Assembly: GCF_042432825.1 (NCBI RefSeq)
Contig: NZ_JBHLWN010000048.1
Coordinates: forward strand, 1-64,000
Direction: 5' to 3'
From: Gordoniibacillus chartarius
Lineage (GTDB): Bacteria; Bacillota; Bacilli; Paenibacillales; NBRC-103111
Length of the DNA stretch: 64,000 nt
Shown: positions 24,594 through 34,330 of the stretch, piece by piece
Position numbering within the stretch: the first letter of the stretch is position 1
Layout of the letters: each line of letters starts with the position of its first letter
The notes under the pieces: model-generated
What the model saw: only the letters and a program-made list of their open reading frames with translations
The model's database searches: none
What the model was told of the DNA's origin: nothing
Position numbers and translations under genes: made by a program

Positions 24594-26009
24594 TTAGTAC
24601 GCATTCCGATTCCCAAATCCGTTCACAATTGTTTTCCAAATAATCTTAATATCGAACAAGAAGCTCCAATTTTCAATATAAAATAAATCATACCGAATCC
24701 GTTCCTCGATGGAGGTATCCCCGCGAAGTCCGTTGCTTTGCGCCCAACCGGTAATCCCCGGCCGGATATGATGCTTCACCATGTACTTCGGAATTTCTTC
24801 TTTAAACTGCTCGACGAAATACGGACGCTCCGGCCTCGGCCCAACTACGCTCATATGTCCGAACAGTACATTGAAAAATTGCGGCAGCTCATCGAGACTC
24901 GTCTTGCGCAGGAATGCCCCGAGCTTCGTGCGCCGCGGGTCGTTCTCGACCGTCCACTGCGTATCCGACATTCCCGCCGGCATCACCTTCATCGTCCGGA
25001 ACTTATACATCATGAAGGTTCTTCGGTTAAGCCCCACGCGCTCCTGTTTAAAAATGACCGGCCCTTCCGGAGATGTCACCTTAATCGCGATCGCTGTCGC
25101 CACCATCACCGGTAACGTCACGAAAATCGCGGCAAGAGAAAATGTAATGTCGAACAGTCGTTTGAAGAAGCGGTTCCGGAATTCATCGAGCGGAATGTCC
25201 CGTACATTAATTAACGGCATTCCGGCAAAATTATCGAAGTAGGGGCGGGAGGGCAAGTAGTCGAAGAAATCGGGAATGATGAGCGTCTTCACACCGGCCT
25301 TCTCACACACGTTAATGATTTGACCGTATTTGCGATGAGCATCCAGGGGCAGCGCAATGATGACCTCGTCGACGATATGACGCTCCAGGATATTGTCTAA
25401 GTCGTCTATCTTCCCCAAGATCGTTTTCTCTTCGCCGCTCTGTAGCCCTACGACCTGCCGCGAGTCTTCGTCGTCCAGAAAACCGACAATCTCAAAGCCA
25501 AGCTCCGGATGGTGCAGCAAGTTATTCGCAAACCGCTGACCAAGCGTACCCGCTCCGAGAATGAGCACGAATTGTTTGTTGTAGCCCTTCTGACGAATCC
25601 GCCGCAAAGACGACTTCATTAGAAAACGGTAAAAGGTCGTGAACAGCAAGCTATTGACCAAAAACAAAATCAAATACGAACGAGAAACGTCAAGCTCTTT
25701 AAACACATACAGAACGCTAATAAGCAGCAGCAAAGATACGATATGGATTTGTACCAGGCGCAGTACTTCAAAAGCAAAGGACTTCTTCCGCTTACCCTGA
25801 TAGAAGTTAACCGAGAAGCCTAGAAAAATACTTATCCCGCCATAAATAACACTCCAAAGCAAGTAATGCTTGAAGGGAAGAGGTGTTTCATAGTAGATCA
25901 GGCCGCTATCAAACTTCAACCACCATGACAGCAGGAAAGCAAGCTCGATACAGATGAAATCGATAAATGCGTACAATTGCGATAAAAAGCTTTGGCTTTG
26001 CCGGATCAA
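24594..26009 (-). CDS. Undecaprenyl-phosphate sugar-1-phosphate transferase (WcaJ-like)
   Basis: A 471-residue polyprenyl glycosylphosphotransferase. Four to five N-terminal helices precede a CoA-binding-like domain (LILGAGTLGQRFANNLL, about 145-260). A last helix then leads into the C-terminal catalytic domain with VIFKQERVG, YKFRTMK and LDELPQFFNVL. The enzyme loads the first sugar phosphate on undecaprenyl phosphate at the inner membrane face and starts repeat-unit synthesis. It is the last gene of the minus-strand polysaccharide operon. Confidence 0.93.
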   Translation of the reverse strand: MIRQSQSFLSQLYAFIDFICIELAFLLSWWLKFDSGLIYYETPLPFKHYLLWSVIYGGISIFLGFSVNFYQGKRKKSFAFEVLRLVQIHIVSLLLLISVLYVFKELDVSRSYLILFLVNSLLFTTFYRFLMKSSLRRIRQKGYNKQFVLILGAGTLGQRFANNLLHHPELGFEIVGFLDDEDSRQVVGLQSGEEKTILGKIDDLDNILERHIVDEVIIALPLDAHRKYGQIINVCEKAGVKTLIIPDFFDYLPSRPYFDNFAGMPLINVRDIPLDEFRNRFFKRLFDITFSLAAIFVTLPVMVATAIAIKVTSPEGPVIFKQERVGLNRRTFMMYKFRTMKVMPAGMSDTQWTVENDPRRTKLGAFLRKTSLDELPQFFNVLFGHMSVVGPRPERPYFVEQFKEEIPKYMVKHHIRPGITGWAQSNGLRGDTSIEERIRYDLFYIENWSFLFDIKIIWKTIVNGFGNRNAY

Positions 26010-26040
26010 ACTGATCTCCCCCCTCAGTGATCCTATATTA

Positions 26041-26910
26041 TTAAAGCAGTCTTGCCTTTAGCCACTCAAACGAGAATTTAACGGCGATCCCCGCCACGAC
26101 TGCCCAATTGACGATAGTTGGGTATTTTTTCCAGTAATGTTTTTTATGGAACATATACATCGCTCGATGAAACTCGTAAATCATCTTCGTTGGTTTGCTG
26201 CGCCAGCTGGCGCGTTTGTGATGCAGAATCGTCGTACGCGGGTAGTAATAAACCTCCCAGCCCGCTCTCTTAAAGCGGTAACACCAGTCGATATCGTCAC
26301 CATACATCCAGAAGTCCTCGTCCATCATGCCGACCTGCCGAATCGTCTCCGCCCGAACGAGCATGAAAGCACCGACCAGCACATCTACAGGATATTCTTC
26401 GTCAGGACTCAAATACCCAAGCTGATATTGATTAAACTTCGGAACCTTCGGAAAAAGTTTGGAGAAGCCGAACGCATAGTAAAATGAAGCCGACGGCGTA
26501 GGAAATCCACGCTTGCACGCCTTATCCAACGAACCATCAGGCAAAATCACCTTACAACCGCTTGCGCCAACCTTCGGATGGTTCTCCATAAAATCCAGCA
26601 TAATCTGCAGCGTATCCGTTTGTATTTCCGTGTCGGAGTTCAGAAGGAGCACATACCGCCCCTTCGCAATCCGCATGCCCTGATTGTTCGCCCGAGCGAA
26701 GCCGACATTCTCGGTATTGGCGATGAGTACGACTTGAGGGAACTCCGCGGCGATTTTCTCGACGGAATCGTCACGAGAGGCGTTATCTATTAATATGACC
26801 TCATAAGAATAAGATGTCTTTGAGGCATATACAGATCTCAACGCCTGCAGTGTCAGTTCCCGAGTATTGTAGTTTACGACAAGAATGCTCAAATCCACTT
26901 CCGCCACCAC
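26041..26910 (-). CDS. GT2 glycosyltransferase, rhamnosyltransferase-like
   Basis: A 289-residue GT-A family 2 enzyme, WbbL-like. It begins SILVVNYNTREL. The sugar-nucleotide metal site is NSDTEI, and ED-type motifs follow (DEDFWMYGDDIDWCYR). It likely transfers a rhamnose from dTDP-L-rhamnose, matching the adjacent rml genes. A GTG start at 26910 is likely. It lies 5 bases after rmlA. Confidence 0.87.
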   Translation of the reverse strand: MVAEVDLSILVVNYNTRELTLQALRSVYASKTSYSYEVILIDNASRDDSVEKIAAEFPQVVLIANTENVGFARANNQGMRIAKGRYVLLLNSDTEIQTDTLQIMLDFMENHPKVGASGCKVILPDGSLDKACKRGFPTPSASFYYAFGFSKLFPKVPKFNQYQLGYLSPDEEYPVDVLVGAFMLVRAETIRQVGMMDEDFWMYGDDIDWCYRFKRAGWEVYYYPRTTILHHKRASWRSKPTKMIYEFHRAMYMFHKKHYWKKYPTIVNWAVVAGIAVKFSFEWLKARLL

Positions 26911-26915
26911 CGAAT

Positions 26916-27659
26916 CTATAGCTTGAGCTTGCCGAAGCCTTCTCCAAAGTACAAATCTTTTGCCAGTTCGTTAGCCCGAAGGAAAGAGGCGTGTGTACCC
27001 GCATCCGTCCACCAGCTCTTCAAACGGTCAAAGCTAAGCTCACCGCGCTCAATATAAGTGTTGTTAACGTCTGTAATCTCCAATTCGCCTCGAGCCGAGG
27101 GTCTAAGTGTCTTGATGATATCGAACACTTGGGAGTCAAACATGTAAATACCCGTAACCGCATAAGTACTCTTAGGCTGCTTCGGCTTTTCCTCGATCGA
27201 TACGATGCGGTCGCCAGCCAGCTCCGGAACACCGTATCTCTCCGGATCATGTACGTCCTTAATTAAAATTTTGGCGCCGCGGCCCTGCTCCTTAAAGTTG
27301 CTTACGTAGGGCGAGATATCATCTTCAAACACGTTGTCTCCAAGAATAACCACACAAGAATCGTCACCGACAAAATGTTCGGCAAGCCCCAGCGCCTGAG
27401 CAATCCCCCCGGCTTGATCCTGAACCTTATAGGTGAATGTAACGCCAAACTCGTGCCCGCTTCCCAGCAAATTAACGACATCTCCCATGTGCTCCTTGCC
27501 GGTGACGATCAGAATATCCTGAATATCCGCTTGCAGCATCTTATAGATGGCGTGAAAAATCATCGGATACTTTCCGACCGGGAGCAAATGCTTATTCGTT
27601 ACCTTCGTCAACGGATACAGTCTGGAACCGGTACCGCCTGATAATATGATCCCTTTCAC
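26916..27659 (-). CDS. rmlA: Glucose-1-phosphate thymidylyltransferase (short RmlA)
   Basis: A 247-residue enzyme making dTDP-glucose from glucose-1-phosphate and dTTP. The N-terminal GGTGSRLYPLT loop and VTNKHLLPV are canonical, and ILGDNVFEDD carries the metal-binding Asp. Length matches the short type of RmlA. First step of dTDP-L-rhamnose synthesis; rmlD and rmlC lie upstream, but no rmlB is in the window. Confidence 0.94.
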   Translation of the reverse strand: MKGIILSGGTGSRLYPLTKVTNKHLLPVGKYPMIFHAIYKMLQADIQDILIVTGKEHMGDVVNLLGSGHEFGVTFTYKVQDQAGGIAQALGLAEHFVGDDSCVVILGDNVFEDDISPYVSNFKEQGRGAKILIKDVHDPERYGVPELAGDRIVSIEEKPKQPKSTYAVTGIYMFDSQVFDIIKTLRPSARGELEITDVNNTYIERGELSFDRLKSWWTDAGTHASFLRANELAKDLYFGEGFGKLKL

Positions 27660-27672
27660 GCTGCATACCCCT

Positions 27673-28554
27673 TTATCGCAAGTACTCCTTACGGGTTAAA
27701 TATTCCGTGAGAGCCGTTTTCCACTTAGGCATTTTGAATACCGCTTGCAGCTTCTCGTTATTCAGTACACTGTAAGCAGGCCGTTTTGCTTTCGTTACAT
27801 AATTGGCGGCTGGTACGGGAGAGACCTCCGCGGGAATGCCGGCTTGACGCAAAATCTCTACCGCGAACTCATACCAACTGCAGGAGCCTGTCGAGCAGCA
27901 ATGATATGTTCCATAGGCCTGTACGTCTTGATCGAGAAACGCCTTCATAGCCCGGGCAATATCCAGTGTATGCGTCGGGCTCATGATTTGGTCCGCAACT
28001 ACACTGATCGGCTTCCCCTCTTGAGCGATGCGGATCATCGTTTCAACAAAATTGCCGCCTTTTCCGCTTGCTCCCGCCTTGCCAAACAAAGAAGACACCC
28101 GGAATATGAAATATTTGTCGTGATATGCTGCAACAGCTTGCTCTCCCGCAGCTTTCGATATGCCGTAGATGTTCAAGGCGCCGGTAGCGTCCGCCTCAAG
28201 ATACGGTTCATCCTTTTGGCCAGAGAAAACATAGTCCGTACTTACATGGAACAAGAGCCTTCCTTGCCTATTGCATGCTTTTGCAAGCTCAGCTACGGCA
28301 ATGGAATTCACCGTGAACGACTTGAGCGGATAATCTTCACATTCATCGGTACGGTGGTACGAACTGCAGTTGATCAGCACATCGAATGACTGCTGCTTCA
28401 GGAAATGCCCCACCATCTCGGGCCGTTCCATATCAAGCTCCTCCCGCCCTACGGGTACGACTTCATATCCCAAGTCGGTCAGAAACACTTCCTGCAAATC
28501 CTGGCCCAATTGGCCGCCCGCACCTAACAATAAGATTCGCTTCAAAGGAATCAT
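27673..28554 (-). CDS. rmlD: dTDP-4-dehydrorhamnose reductase
   Basis: A 293-residue short-chain dehydrogenase that carries out the last step of dTDP-L-rhamnose synthesis. The NADPH motif GAGGQLGQDL and RmlD-type STDYVFSG are present, with catalytic YGISK (Y-x3-K). Four bases separate it from the SDR gene upstream. Confidence 0.93.
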   Translation of the reverse strand: MIPLKRILLLGAGGQLGQDLQEVFLTDLGYEVVPVGREELDMERPEMVGHFLKQQSFDVLINCSSYHRTDECEDYPLKSFTVNSIAVAELAKACNRQGRLLFHVSTDYVFSGQKDEPYLEADATGALNIYGISKAAGEQAVAAYHDKYFIFRVSSLFGKAGASGKGGNFVETMIRIAQEGKPISVVADQIMSPTHTLDIARAMKAFLDQDVQAYGTYHCCSTGSCSWYEFAVEILRQAGIPAEVSPVPAANYVTKAKRPAYSVLNNEKLQAVFKMPKWKTALTEYLTRKEYLR

Positions 28555-28558
28555 CCTT

Positions 28559-29587
28559 TTAAATTTCTATAATACCGCCGTACTTCTCAACCTCTTTAAT
28601 TATGCGATGCCATTTGATAAGGTCATTGTACCACTTCAAGGTAATCGTCTGTTCCAGAGAATCCAGCTGACCAGAGACTAGAGCATCGTAAATCTCAAGC
28701 GCTCCGTCCGCGGCCGTCCACTTGGCCTTCCAGCCTAACGCCCGCTCAATCTTGTCAAAACTGACGCGATAGGAACGATGATCGGGATCTCCATACCATT
28801 CGATCTTGACATCGATCGGGAGTGCTGCGGCGATCTCATCTGCGAGTGGCCCTAGCTGGTAATTATTTTTGTCCGAGCCGACGTTAAATATCTGACCGTT
28901 AATCACATCATGATCGGCCGTCAGCAGCTTCAGCATTACATCCGTTGTGTCTTGCACATGCAGCATAGGCCGCCACTGCGTTCCGTCGCGCATCAGTGGA
29001 ATAACGCCATTCTTCCAAGCACCGAGCGTCATCCCATTGATCGCCAAATCGAACCGCATCCGCGGCGAATAACCATAAATCGTTGCTTGCCGCATAACGA
29101 CAACCGTGAAGTTGTTATCTACAAGAGGAAGAATACCCTGTTCTGCTTTCTCGTTTGCTTTCGCATACGTCGTCAGCGGATTCGTAGGCGACTCTTCATC
29201 AACCGTCACACTTTTGTCTACGAAGCCGTAGATGCTGCAGGAGGAAGGCAAAATGTATCGGCGTACACCGCACTTCTTCGCCATATGAGCCGTTGTGACA
29301 CGAGCAATATGATTGATCTGGTACGTTGCTTCCTGGAACAGCTCCCCGCTTGGATCGTTGGAAATTGCAACCAAGTCGATCACTGCATCGACACCCGCGA
29401 ACAGTTCTTCCCGAATGCGCCGTGAATCTTCTTTGATAATCGTAAGATTTTCGTGCGACTCAAGCTTATCTTCACCGAAAAAGAATCGATCTAGCGCCTT
29501 AACTTTATAGCCTTGCTGAAGCAACTTGGGAACAAGCACACTGCCAATATAGCCCCCTGCACCGGTTACAAGCACAGTTTGTGTCAT
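28559..29587 (-). CDS. NAD-dependent epimerase/dehydratase (extended SDR)
   Basis: A 342-residue extended SDR. The Rossmann motif is VTGAGGYIGSVLV, with SSCSIYG at the Ser position. The expected Y-x3-K catalytic pair reads YAKAN followed by EK, so Lys is not at its usual place. It is not RmlB, which would show TDEVYG and a longer sugar loop. The MRFDLAINGM and WRPMLHVQD stretches place it among sugar epimerases/dehydratases of polysaccharide clusters. It sits where rmlB usually lies. Substrate unknown. Confidence 0.78.
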   Translation of the reverse strand: MTQTVLVTGAGGYIGSVLVPKLLQQGYKVKALDRFFFGEDKLESHENLTIIKEDSRRIREELFAGVDAVIDLVAISNDPSGELFQEATYQINHIARVTTAHMAKKCGVRRYILPSSCSIYGFVDKSVTVDEESPTNPLTTYAKANEKAEQGILPLVDNNFTVVVMRQATIYGYSPRMRFDLAINGMTLGAWKNGVIPLMRDGTQWRPMLHVQDTTDVMLKLLTADHDVINGQIFNVGSDKNNYQLGPLADEIAAALPIDVKIEWYGDPDHRSYRVSFDKIERALGWKAKWTAADGALEIYDALVSGQLDSLEQTITLKWYNDLIKWHRIIKEVEKYGGIIEI

Positions 29588-29602
29588 ATTGATATCCCGC
29601 CT

Positions 29603-30151
29603 CTACTCAAAATTAATTTCCGCATCCTTCAGACGAGGCTGCTTCATATCTTTATCGGACAAAATCGGTTTGGCGGTCGGCCATTCAATGCCAAGGTCCG
29701 GGTCATTCCATAATATTCCTCTATCATTCTCAGGAGAATAATACTCGTCAACCTTATATAAAATTTGCGTATTAGGCACAAGAGTACAAACTCCGTGAGC
29801 AAACCCCTTAGGCACAAGAAGCTGTCGTTTGTTATCTTCACTCAATATAACGCCGATCCATTGTCCGAAAGTTGCGGAGCTCCTGCGAATATCAACGACT
29901 ACGTCGTAAATCGCACCGGTAAGCACCCGTACCACTTTAGTTTGCGCCTTCGGATTCAGCTGGTAATGCAGCCCTCTGATCGTGCCTGGTTCAACCGAAA
30001 GAGACTGGTTGTCCTGCACAAAGTCATAATGCAATCCCAGTGCTGCAAATTTCTCTTTGTTATAGCTCTCCATGAAAAATCCGCGGTGATCACCGAATGC
30101 CTGCGGTTCAATGATAAAGACATCCTTTAGTTTCGTCTCAGTCAGCTTCAA
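29603..30151 (-). CDS. rmlC: dTDP-4-dehydrorhamnose 3,5-epimerase
   Basis: A 182-residue cupin enzyme. The catalytic His lies in GLHYQ; FAHGVCTL and the DEYYSPE loop with Tyr are conserved. It epimerises the 4-keto sugar before RmlD reduces it. It overlaps the end of the LhgO-like gene by 4 bases (ATGA), indicating one operon. Confidence 0.94.
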   Translation of the reverse strand: MKLTETKLKDVFIIEPQAFGDHRGFFMESYNKEKFAALGLHYDFVQDNQSLSVEPGTIRGLHYQLNPKAQTKVVRVLTGAIYDVVVDIRRSSATFGQWIGVILSEDNKRQLLVPKGFAHGVCTLVPNTQILYKVDEYYSPENDRGILWNDPDLGIEWPTAKPILSDKDMKQPRLKDAEINFE

Positions 30152-31365
30152 TTCGGTAAACCCCGTTTCTCTTCAATGTGATCGACGACATATTTCGCGA
30201 ACGGTATCGAACAAGTAAACGCCGGAGATACCGCGTTCAGCACGTGCATCGATCTATTATCGCCTTCCAGCACGAAATCCTGCACCAGTTCAAGCGTTTC
30301 TTTATTCAGCAGTTGTGCGCGTATACCCGGCCGCAAAAATTGTCCAAATCCATCCTTATCGAGTTGTTTCACCATTTTTAATGATAACCCAATAAACACG
30401 GACTTGCTATACTTTTTCATTTCCTCGAAGGCCAAGCTGCGGAAATTAAACGAGTTGCGCAAGAATAGCTTGGATTCGTAATACAAGATTTGGACAAACT
30501 CGTTAAGTTTAAAGCGCTGGAAGCCCTGGTAATTCTCCCTCCAGAATGCAGGAATCGCTGTCGGACCGATCTTGATGCTGTTATCGACGGTTTTGGTAAA
30601 ATGAACGCCGAGGAATGGATTTTTCAAATTCGGCACAGGATAAATATTAGTTATTATATCGGTCTTATTCTTTGCATATTTAAGATAAATTCCTTTGAAC
30701 GGAATGATGGTATATTTCTTGCCATAACCGAATTGGTGTGCAATTTGATCGGCATAAAGGCCAGCAGCGTTGATGAAATAGTCACAGGTGAACGTGCCAT
30801 TATTCGTATGAATTTCGTTTCCGTTATGTTTCAAATATTGAGTATTGTAAAAAATCTTGACGCCCTGCTGGGCAATCTCATCGCGAAAAGCCTTGCAAAC
30901 CTCCACAGGGTCCACCGATGCTGTATTAGGGGAATACAGCGCTTTCTCGTATGTCTTCACGTTAGGATCAATTATGGCGAGTTCATCTTCCGTTTTCCAA
31001 TGCAGCTCAACACCATTGCGATCGCCGCGGCGCTTCAGCTCCTCTAAACCTTGAAGCTCCTGTTCGTCAGTGGCCACAATCACTTTGCCACAGTAATTGA
31101 TCCTAATGCCATGCTCTTCACAATATTTGCGCATGGCAAAATTACCGTCCCGAGTAAACTTTGCCTTCAAGCTATCCGCCGTGTAATAAAAACCAGCGTG
31201 CAGAACACCGCTGTTCCGTCCGCTGGAATGTTGCGCTATGTCGGATTCTTTTTCGAGAATGGCAATTTTACAGAAATGCTTCCTACTGATTAATTCTCGC
31301 GCAATTGTCAGAGAAATAACCCCAGCTCCAACAATTAAATAATCGTATTTATTTTCATTCATCAT
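30148..31365 (-). CDS. LhgO-like FAD-dependent oxidoreductase
   Basis: A 405-residue flavoprotein most like L-2-hydroxyglutarate oxidase (LhgO) of the DAO superfamily. Family marks are HSSGRNSGVLHAGFYY and FINAAGLYAD. The N-terminal FAD motif reads GAGVIS, so the third Gly of GxGxxG is Ser. Membership of a polysaccharide operon, coupled to rmlC by a 4-base overlap, suggests it oxidises a sugar-derived hydroxyacid or is a repurposed enzyme; this is inference. Confidence 0.8.
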   Translation of the reverse strand: MMNENKYDYLIVGAGVISLTIARELISRKHFCKIAILEKESDIAQHSSGRNSGVLHAGFYYTADSLKAKFTRDGNFAMRKYCEEHGIRINYCGKVIVATDEQELQGLEELKRRGDRNGVELHWKTEDELAIIDPNVKTYEKALYSPNTASVDPVEVCKAFRDEIAQQGVKIFYNTQYLKHNGNEIHTNNGTFTCDYFINAAGLYADQIAHQFGYGKKYTIIPFKGIYLKYAKNKTDIITNIYPVPNLKNPFLGVHFTKTVDNSIKIGPTAIPAFWRENYQGFQRFKLNEFVQILYYESKLFLRNSFNFRSLAFEEMKKYSKSVFIGLSLKMVKQLDKDGFGQFLRPGIRAQLLNKETLELVQDFVLEGDNRSMHVLNAVSPAFTCSIPFAKYVVDHIEEKRGLPN

Positions 31366-31369
31366 GTTA

Positions 31370-32317
31370 TCACCGAAGGGGTCTAATTTTTGGAGACAGC
31401 ATCATAATACAATAAAAGCCTAAAGTTCTGATGAGACCATGTTTAGAGAGCTTTTGTTTTATCATGCCTTTCAATCTGTTCATTCTGTTCATTTCAAATA
31501 ATGAAGAGACGCAATTAAGTAATTCCTTCTGCTCATTGGTTAAACAATCTTCATAATCGCTAATAAATGCCTTTCCTTGATTAACAATTTTTTTGTTTGA
31601 AGCTATAGATTTGTTGATATTACGCATTTGTTTAAAAAAATAAAATAGGCTATATTTTTTTGCCCCTGTATCATTCTTACCATGCTGTCTATATAGAATT
31701 GTACTTTTATTGATAAATTTGATTTCCCCAAAGGCGGCAGCCATTAAACCTATCCACCAATCGTGCATAATCATATTTTCATTATAAGTACGAACAAGCT
31801 CCAATAATTTGCGGTTGATGAGTGCGGTACAACCTGTAATATTATTTTGAATAAGCAGCTGATTCAATGATTTTTTTTGAGGGTGGATATTTTGATATTG
31901 CCAAAATGATTCATTGATTATATTTAATTTTTCGTCAACAACTGTCAAATCTGTATGAACAAGAGTAGGCAAATCTGGATCCGAAACTTTCATTTCTTCT
32001 ATTGTGGACTCAATTTTTTGAGGTAACCACACATCATCTTGATCACAGAACATAACATATTCAGCTTCAACATACTTCAGTAAAAAAAAGAAGCTTTTGG
32101 CAGGCTTCATATTGCATCCTGATTGTTCTTCAATAAATAAAACCTTTTCAGGATATTTGCTTTTAAAATTTTTTATCACTAAGCATGAAGCATCATTTGA
32201 TCCGTCATCCCTTACCACAAGTCTCCAATTTGTGAAAGTTTGGGCTTCTAATGAATTTAACAATTCAGGAAGATATTTTTCACCATTATATATTGATAAT
32301 AAAATATCAACTCTCAT
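31370..32317 (-). CDS. GT2 glycosyltransferase
   Basis: A 315-residue family 2 glycosyltransferase (DILLSIYNGEKYLPELL). The metal site is DQDDVW. It resembles RfbG/WfgB-type rhamnosyltransferases. The C-terminal third is basic and likely membrane-associated. Base composition is clearly more AT-rich than that of the rml genes downstream; this gene starts the AT-rich part of the locus. Confidence 0.85.
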   Translation of the reverse strand: MRVDILLSIYNGEKYLPELLNSLEAQTFTNWRLVVRDDGSNDASCLVIKNFKSKYPEKVLFIEEQSGCNMKPAKSFFFLLKYVEAEYVMFCDQDDVWLPQKIESTIEEMKVSDPDLPTLVHTDLTVVDEKLNIINESFWQYQNIHPQKKSLNQLLIQNNITGCTALINRKLLELVRTYNENMIMHDWWIGLMAAAFGEIKFINKSTILYRQHGKNDTGAKKYSLFYFFKQMRNINKSIASNKKIVNQGKAFISDYEDCLTNEQKELLNCVSSLFEMNRMNRLKGMIKQKLSKHGLIRTLGFYCIMMLSPKIRPLR

Positions 32318-32320
32318 ATT

Positions 32321-34312
32321 TTATCCTTTATTCGAATTTTTCTTAGCTTTATACTTACGTACTAAATTACCTAAATTCACATAAAAATTTGGAAGTCTTC
32401 TCTCAAATCCTTCTCTCCAGAAAGCATTTTTATAAGATTGAATGTATTTTTTAGGAGATAAAATTGTCAGCGGACTTGGCGGCTTTGCTATATATCTTCG
32501 TGAATAAACATCCCCAAAGCCTTCAGCATGGACGATATCCCCTAACTTAATAGCTTCTTCTTTAGTTGGAGACTGCAAAAGATTGTTCAATTGAGCCAAA
32601 GAGACTTCAGGTGTCACATTTGTGCTTATTGACAATTTTGTTTTTAAATTCACAAAATCTTGAACAAAATCGAGAGCTGCTTGTTGAATTTCATTAACTA
32701 TCATTATTTTATTTTCATCTTTTTCTTGCTTATCCAGTACTGGCTCAATCGTACCATTATTGCTTTTTGTAAATTTAATCACACTACCATGCGGAGCTGA
32801 ATACAACAATTCAAATATTTCAACGCACGTTTTAATTGCTTTTTCATTTTCTACCGGCTTTCCCAAATGACACAAATACGACTCAATTTTAATACCTTTA
32901 TCCGAAATATTTTTCGCTTTTTCAAAAGTACCTAAATAAAAACCGGTTATTTTATTTTTATTGCTTATTATATTCAATAAATTTTGTAACGAAAGCTGCA
33001 GACTACCATGCCACCCAATGTCGACAATGGCAATATGTTCGTCTTCTTTTCCTACAAAATCGATTTGTTCCAAATATTTCAGAAGCAAATCTCTTTCTTC
33101 TTTTGCTACTTTTTTAATTTTTTGGTTAATATAATAAAACAGCTGTTCTAATTTATAATAATCAGTTCCGGTAATAATGAAATCATGGATGTCATTGAAA
33201 CCAACCTCACGGATCTCATTTATAACATCTTGAGGATTGACTCCAATCCTTTTCACAAAGTCAGCAACTTTTAATCTGCTTGTTCCGCTTTTAAGAAAAT
33301 CCATTGTATTTTGGTCAAGCTTAGTTATTGCTGCAATATTTAAAGCTCTTCTTGAAGCATACATATAATGTGATTTAATTGTTGTTTGATTTGCTACAAG
33401 GTCAAAAGCTTTTTTCATAATATATCCATCACGAGATAAAAAGTAAACCTTATTAAACTTATTATTTACATGATTAAATAGCCATTCAGTAAAACCATAA
33501 TAAAGAATACCTACATACTGATATCCGAAACGATACCAAAAACTCGCCGCTTGATTTGAACGATTAGCATAAAGCTTTTTATTTATAAGGCCTAACATCA
33601 TGCTAAATTCCAAATTATTGCTGAGATCTTTAGGTATTGTTCGATTATTTGCTGAAAAATATTCGGATGTTTTTTGATAATAGATCGAATCAATTCCACA
33701 ATTTTTTGCCATCTCTACATCAGAATGATAGTTATCACCGATATGTAGTACTTCATTGGCTGAAACGCCGGTAGAGCTAATCATATGCTTAAAAAGTTCA
33801 CTTGTTGATTTCGTTTTTTTCAATTCTGAGGATAAATAAATCTCCTCATAACTTGTATATCCATTTGATTCCAAGATATTCTTAATAACCTCTAATGATA
33901 AATACATGTCAGAAGTAAATACAACCCTTACATTTTGCTGCAGGCACTTTTGATAAAATGAATAAATATATTCATTTCTTGTACAAGTATGTATTTCAAA
34001 ATCAATTTCCATTTGTTTCAGTAGTTGTACTTCTTCATCATCAATTTTTAATGTAAGTTTCAACTCATCATATATTTCGTCTAACGTTACTTCAGTTAAT
34101 TTTTTGGAGTTCCAAACTTTATTTCTTGCAGAGGACTCCGCTTGAATTCTTACATCCTTAAAGTTCCCAACGATCTTCAATACTTCATCTTTCCTAGACA
34201 ATGCTTCAAATACATCACTTGGTTCAGCAAAGTAACGTAAGATAACAGTATCAAATATATCAAATGAAACAATTTTGTATTTGTTTAAGTTGATATTTCG
34301 AAACTCATTCAT
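32321..34312 (-). CDS. HAD-like hydrolase of polysaccharide clusters
   Basis: A 663-residue protein. The N-terminal part is a HAD phosphatase domain: DIFDT (motif I, Asp nucleophile and acid), FTSDMYL (motif II) and HIGDNYHSDVEMAKN (motif IV). Residues about 240-660 form a second region with no motif I can name, including DIGWHGSLQLSLQNLL. Proteins of this type occur in capsule and glycan clusters, function unclear. Strongly AT-rich codon use. Confidence 0.75.
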   Translation of the reverse strand: MNEFRNINLNKYKIVSFDIFDTVILRYFAEPSDVFEALSRKDEVLKIVGNFKDVRIQAESSARNKVWNSKKLTEVTLDEIYDELKLTLKIDDEEVQLLKQMEIDFEIHTCTRNEYIYSFYQKCLQQNVRVVFTSDMYLSLEVIKNILESNGYTSYEEIYLSSELKKTKSTSELFKHMISSTGVSANEVLHIGDNYHSDVEMAKNCGIDSIYYQKTSEYFSANNRTIPKDLSNNLEFSMMLGLINKKLYANRSNQAASFWYRFGYQYVGILYYGFTEWLFNHVNNKFNKVYFLSRDGYIMKKAFDLVANQTTIKSHYMYASRRALNIAAITKLDQNTMDFLKSGTSRLKVADFVKRIGVNPQDVINEIREVGFNDIHDFIITGTDYYKLEQLFYYINQKIKKVAKEERDLLLKYLEQIDFVGKEDEHIAIVDIGWHGSLQLSLQNLLNIISNKNKITGFYLGTFEKAKNISDKGIKIESYLCHLGKPVENEKAIKTCVEIFELLYSAPHGSVIKFTKSNNGTIEPVLDKQEKDENKIMIVNEIQQAALDFVQDFVNLKTKLSISTNVTPEVSLAQLNNLLQSPTKEEAIKLGDIVHAEGFGDVYSRRYIAKPPSPLTILSPKKYIQSYKNAFWREGFERRLPNFYVNLGNLVRKYKAKKNSNKG

Positions 34313-34330
34313 ATCGAATACAATTCCCCT

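Noticed and set aside
28559..29587. RmlB (dTDP-glucose 4,6-dehydratase)
   Set aside because: The TDEVYG motif and the typical N-terminal sugar loop are missing; the protein belongs to another extended SDR group.
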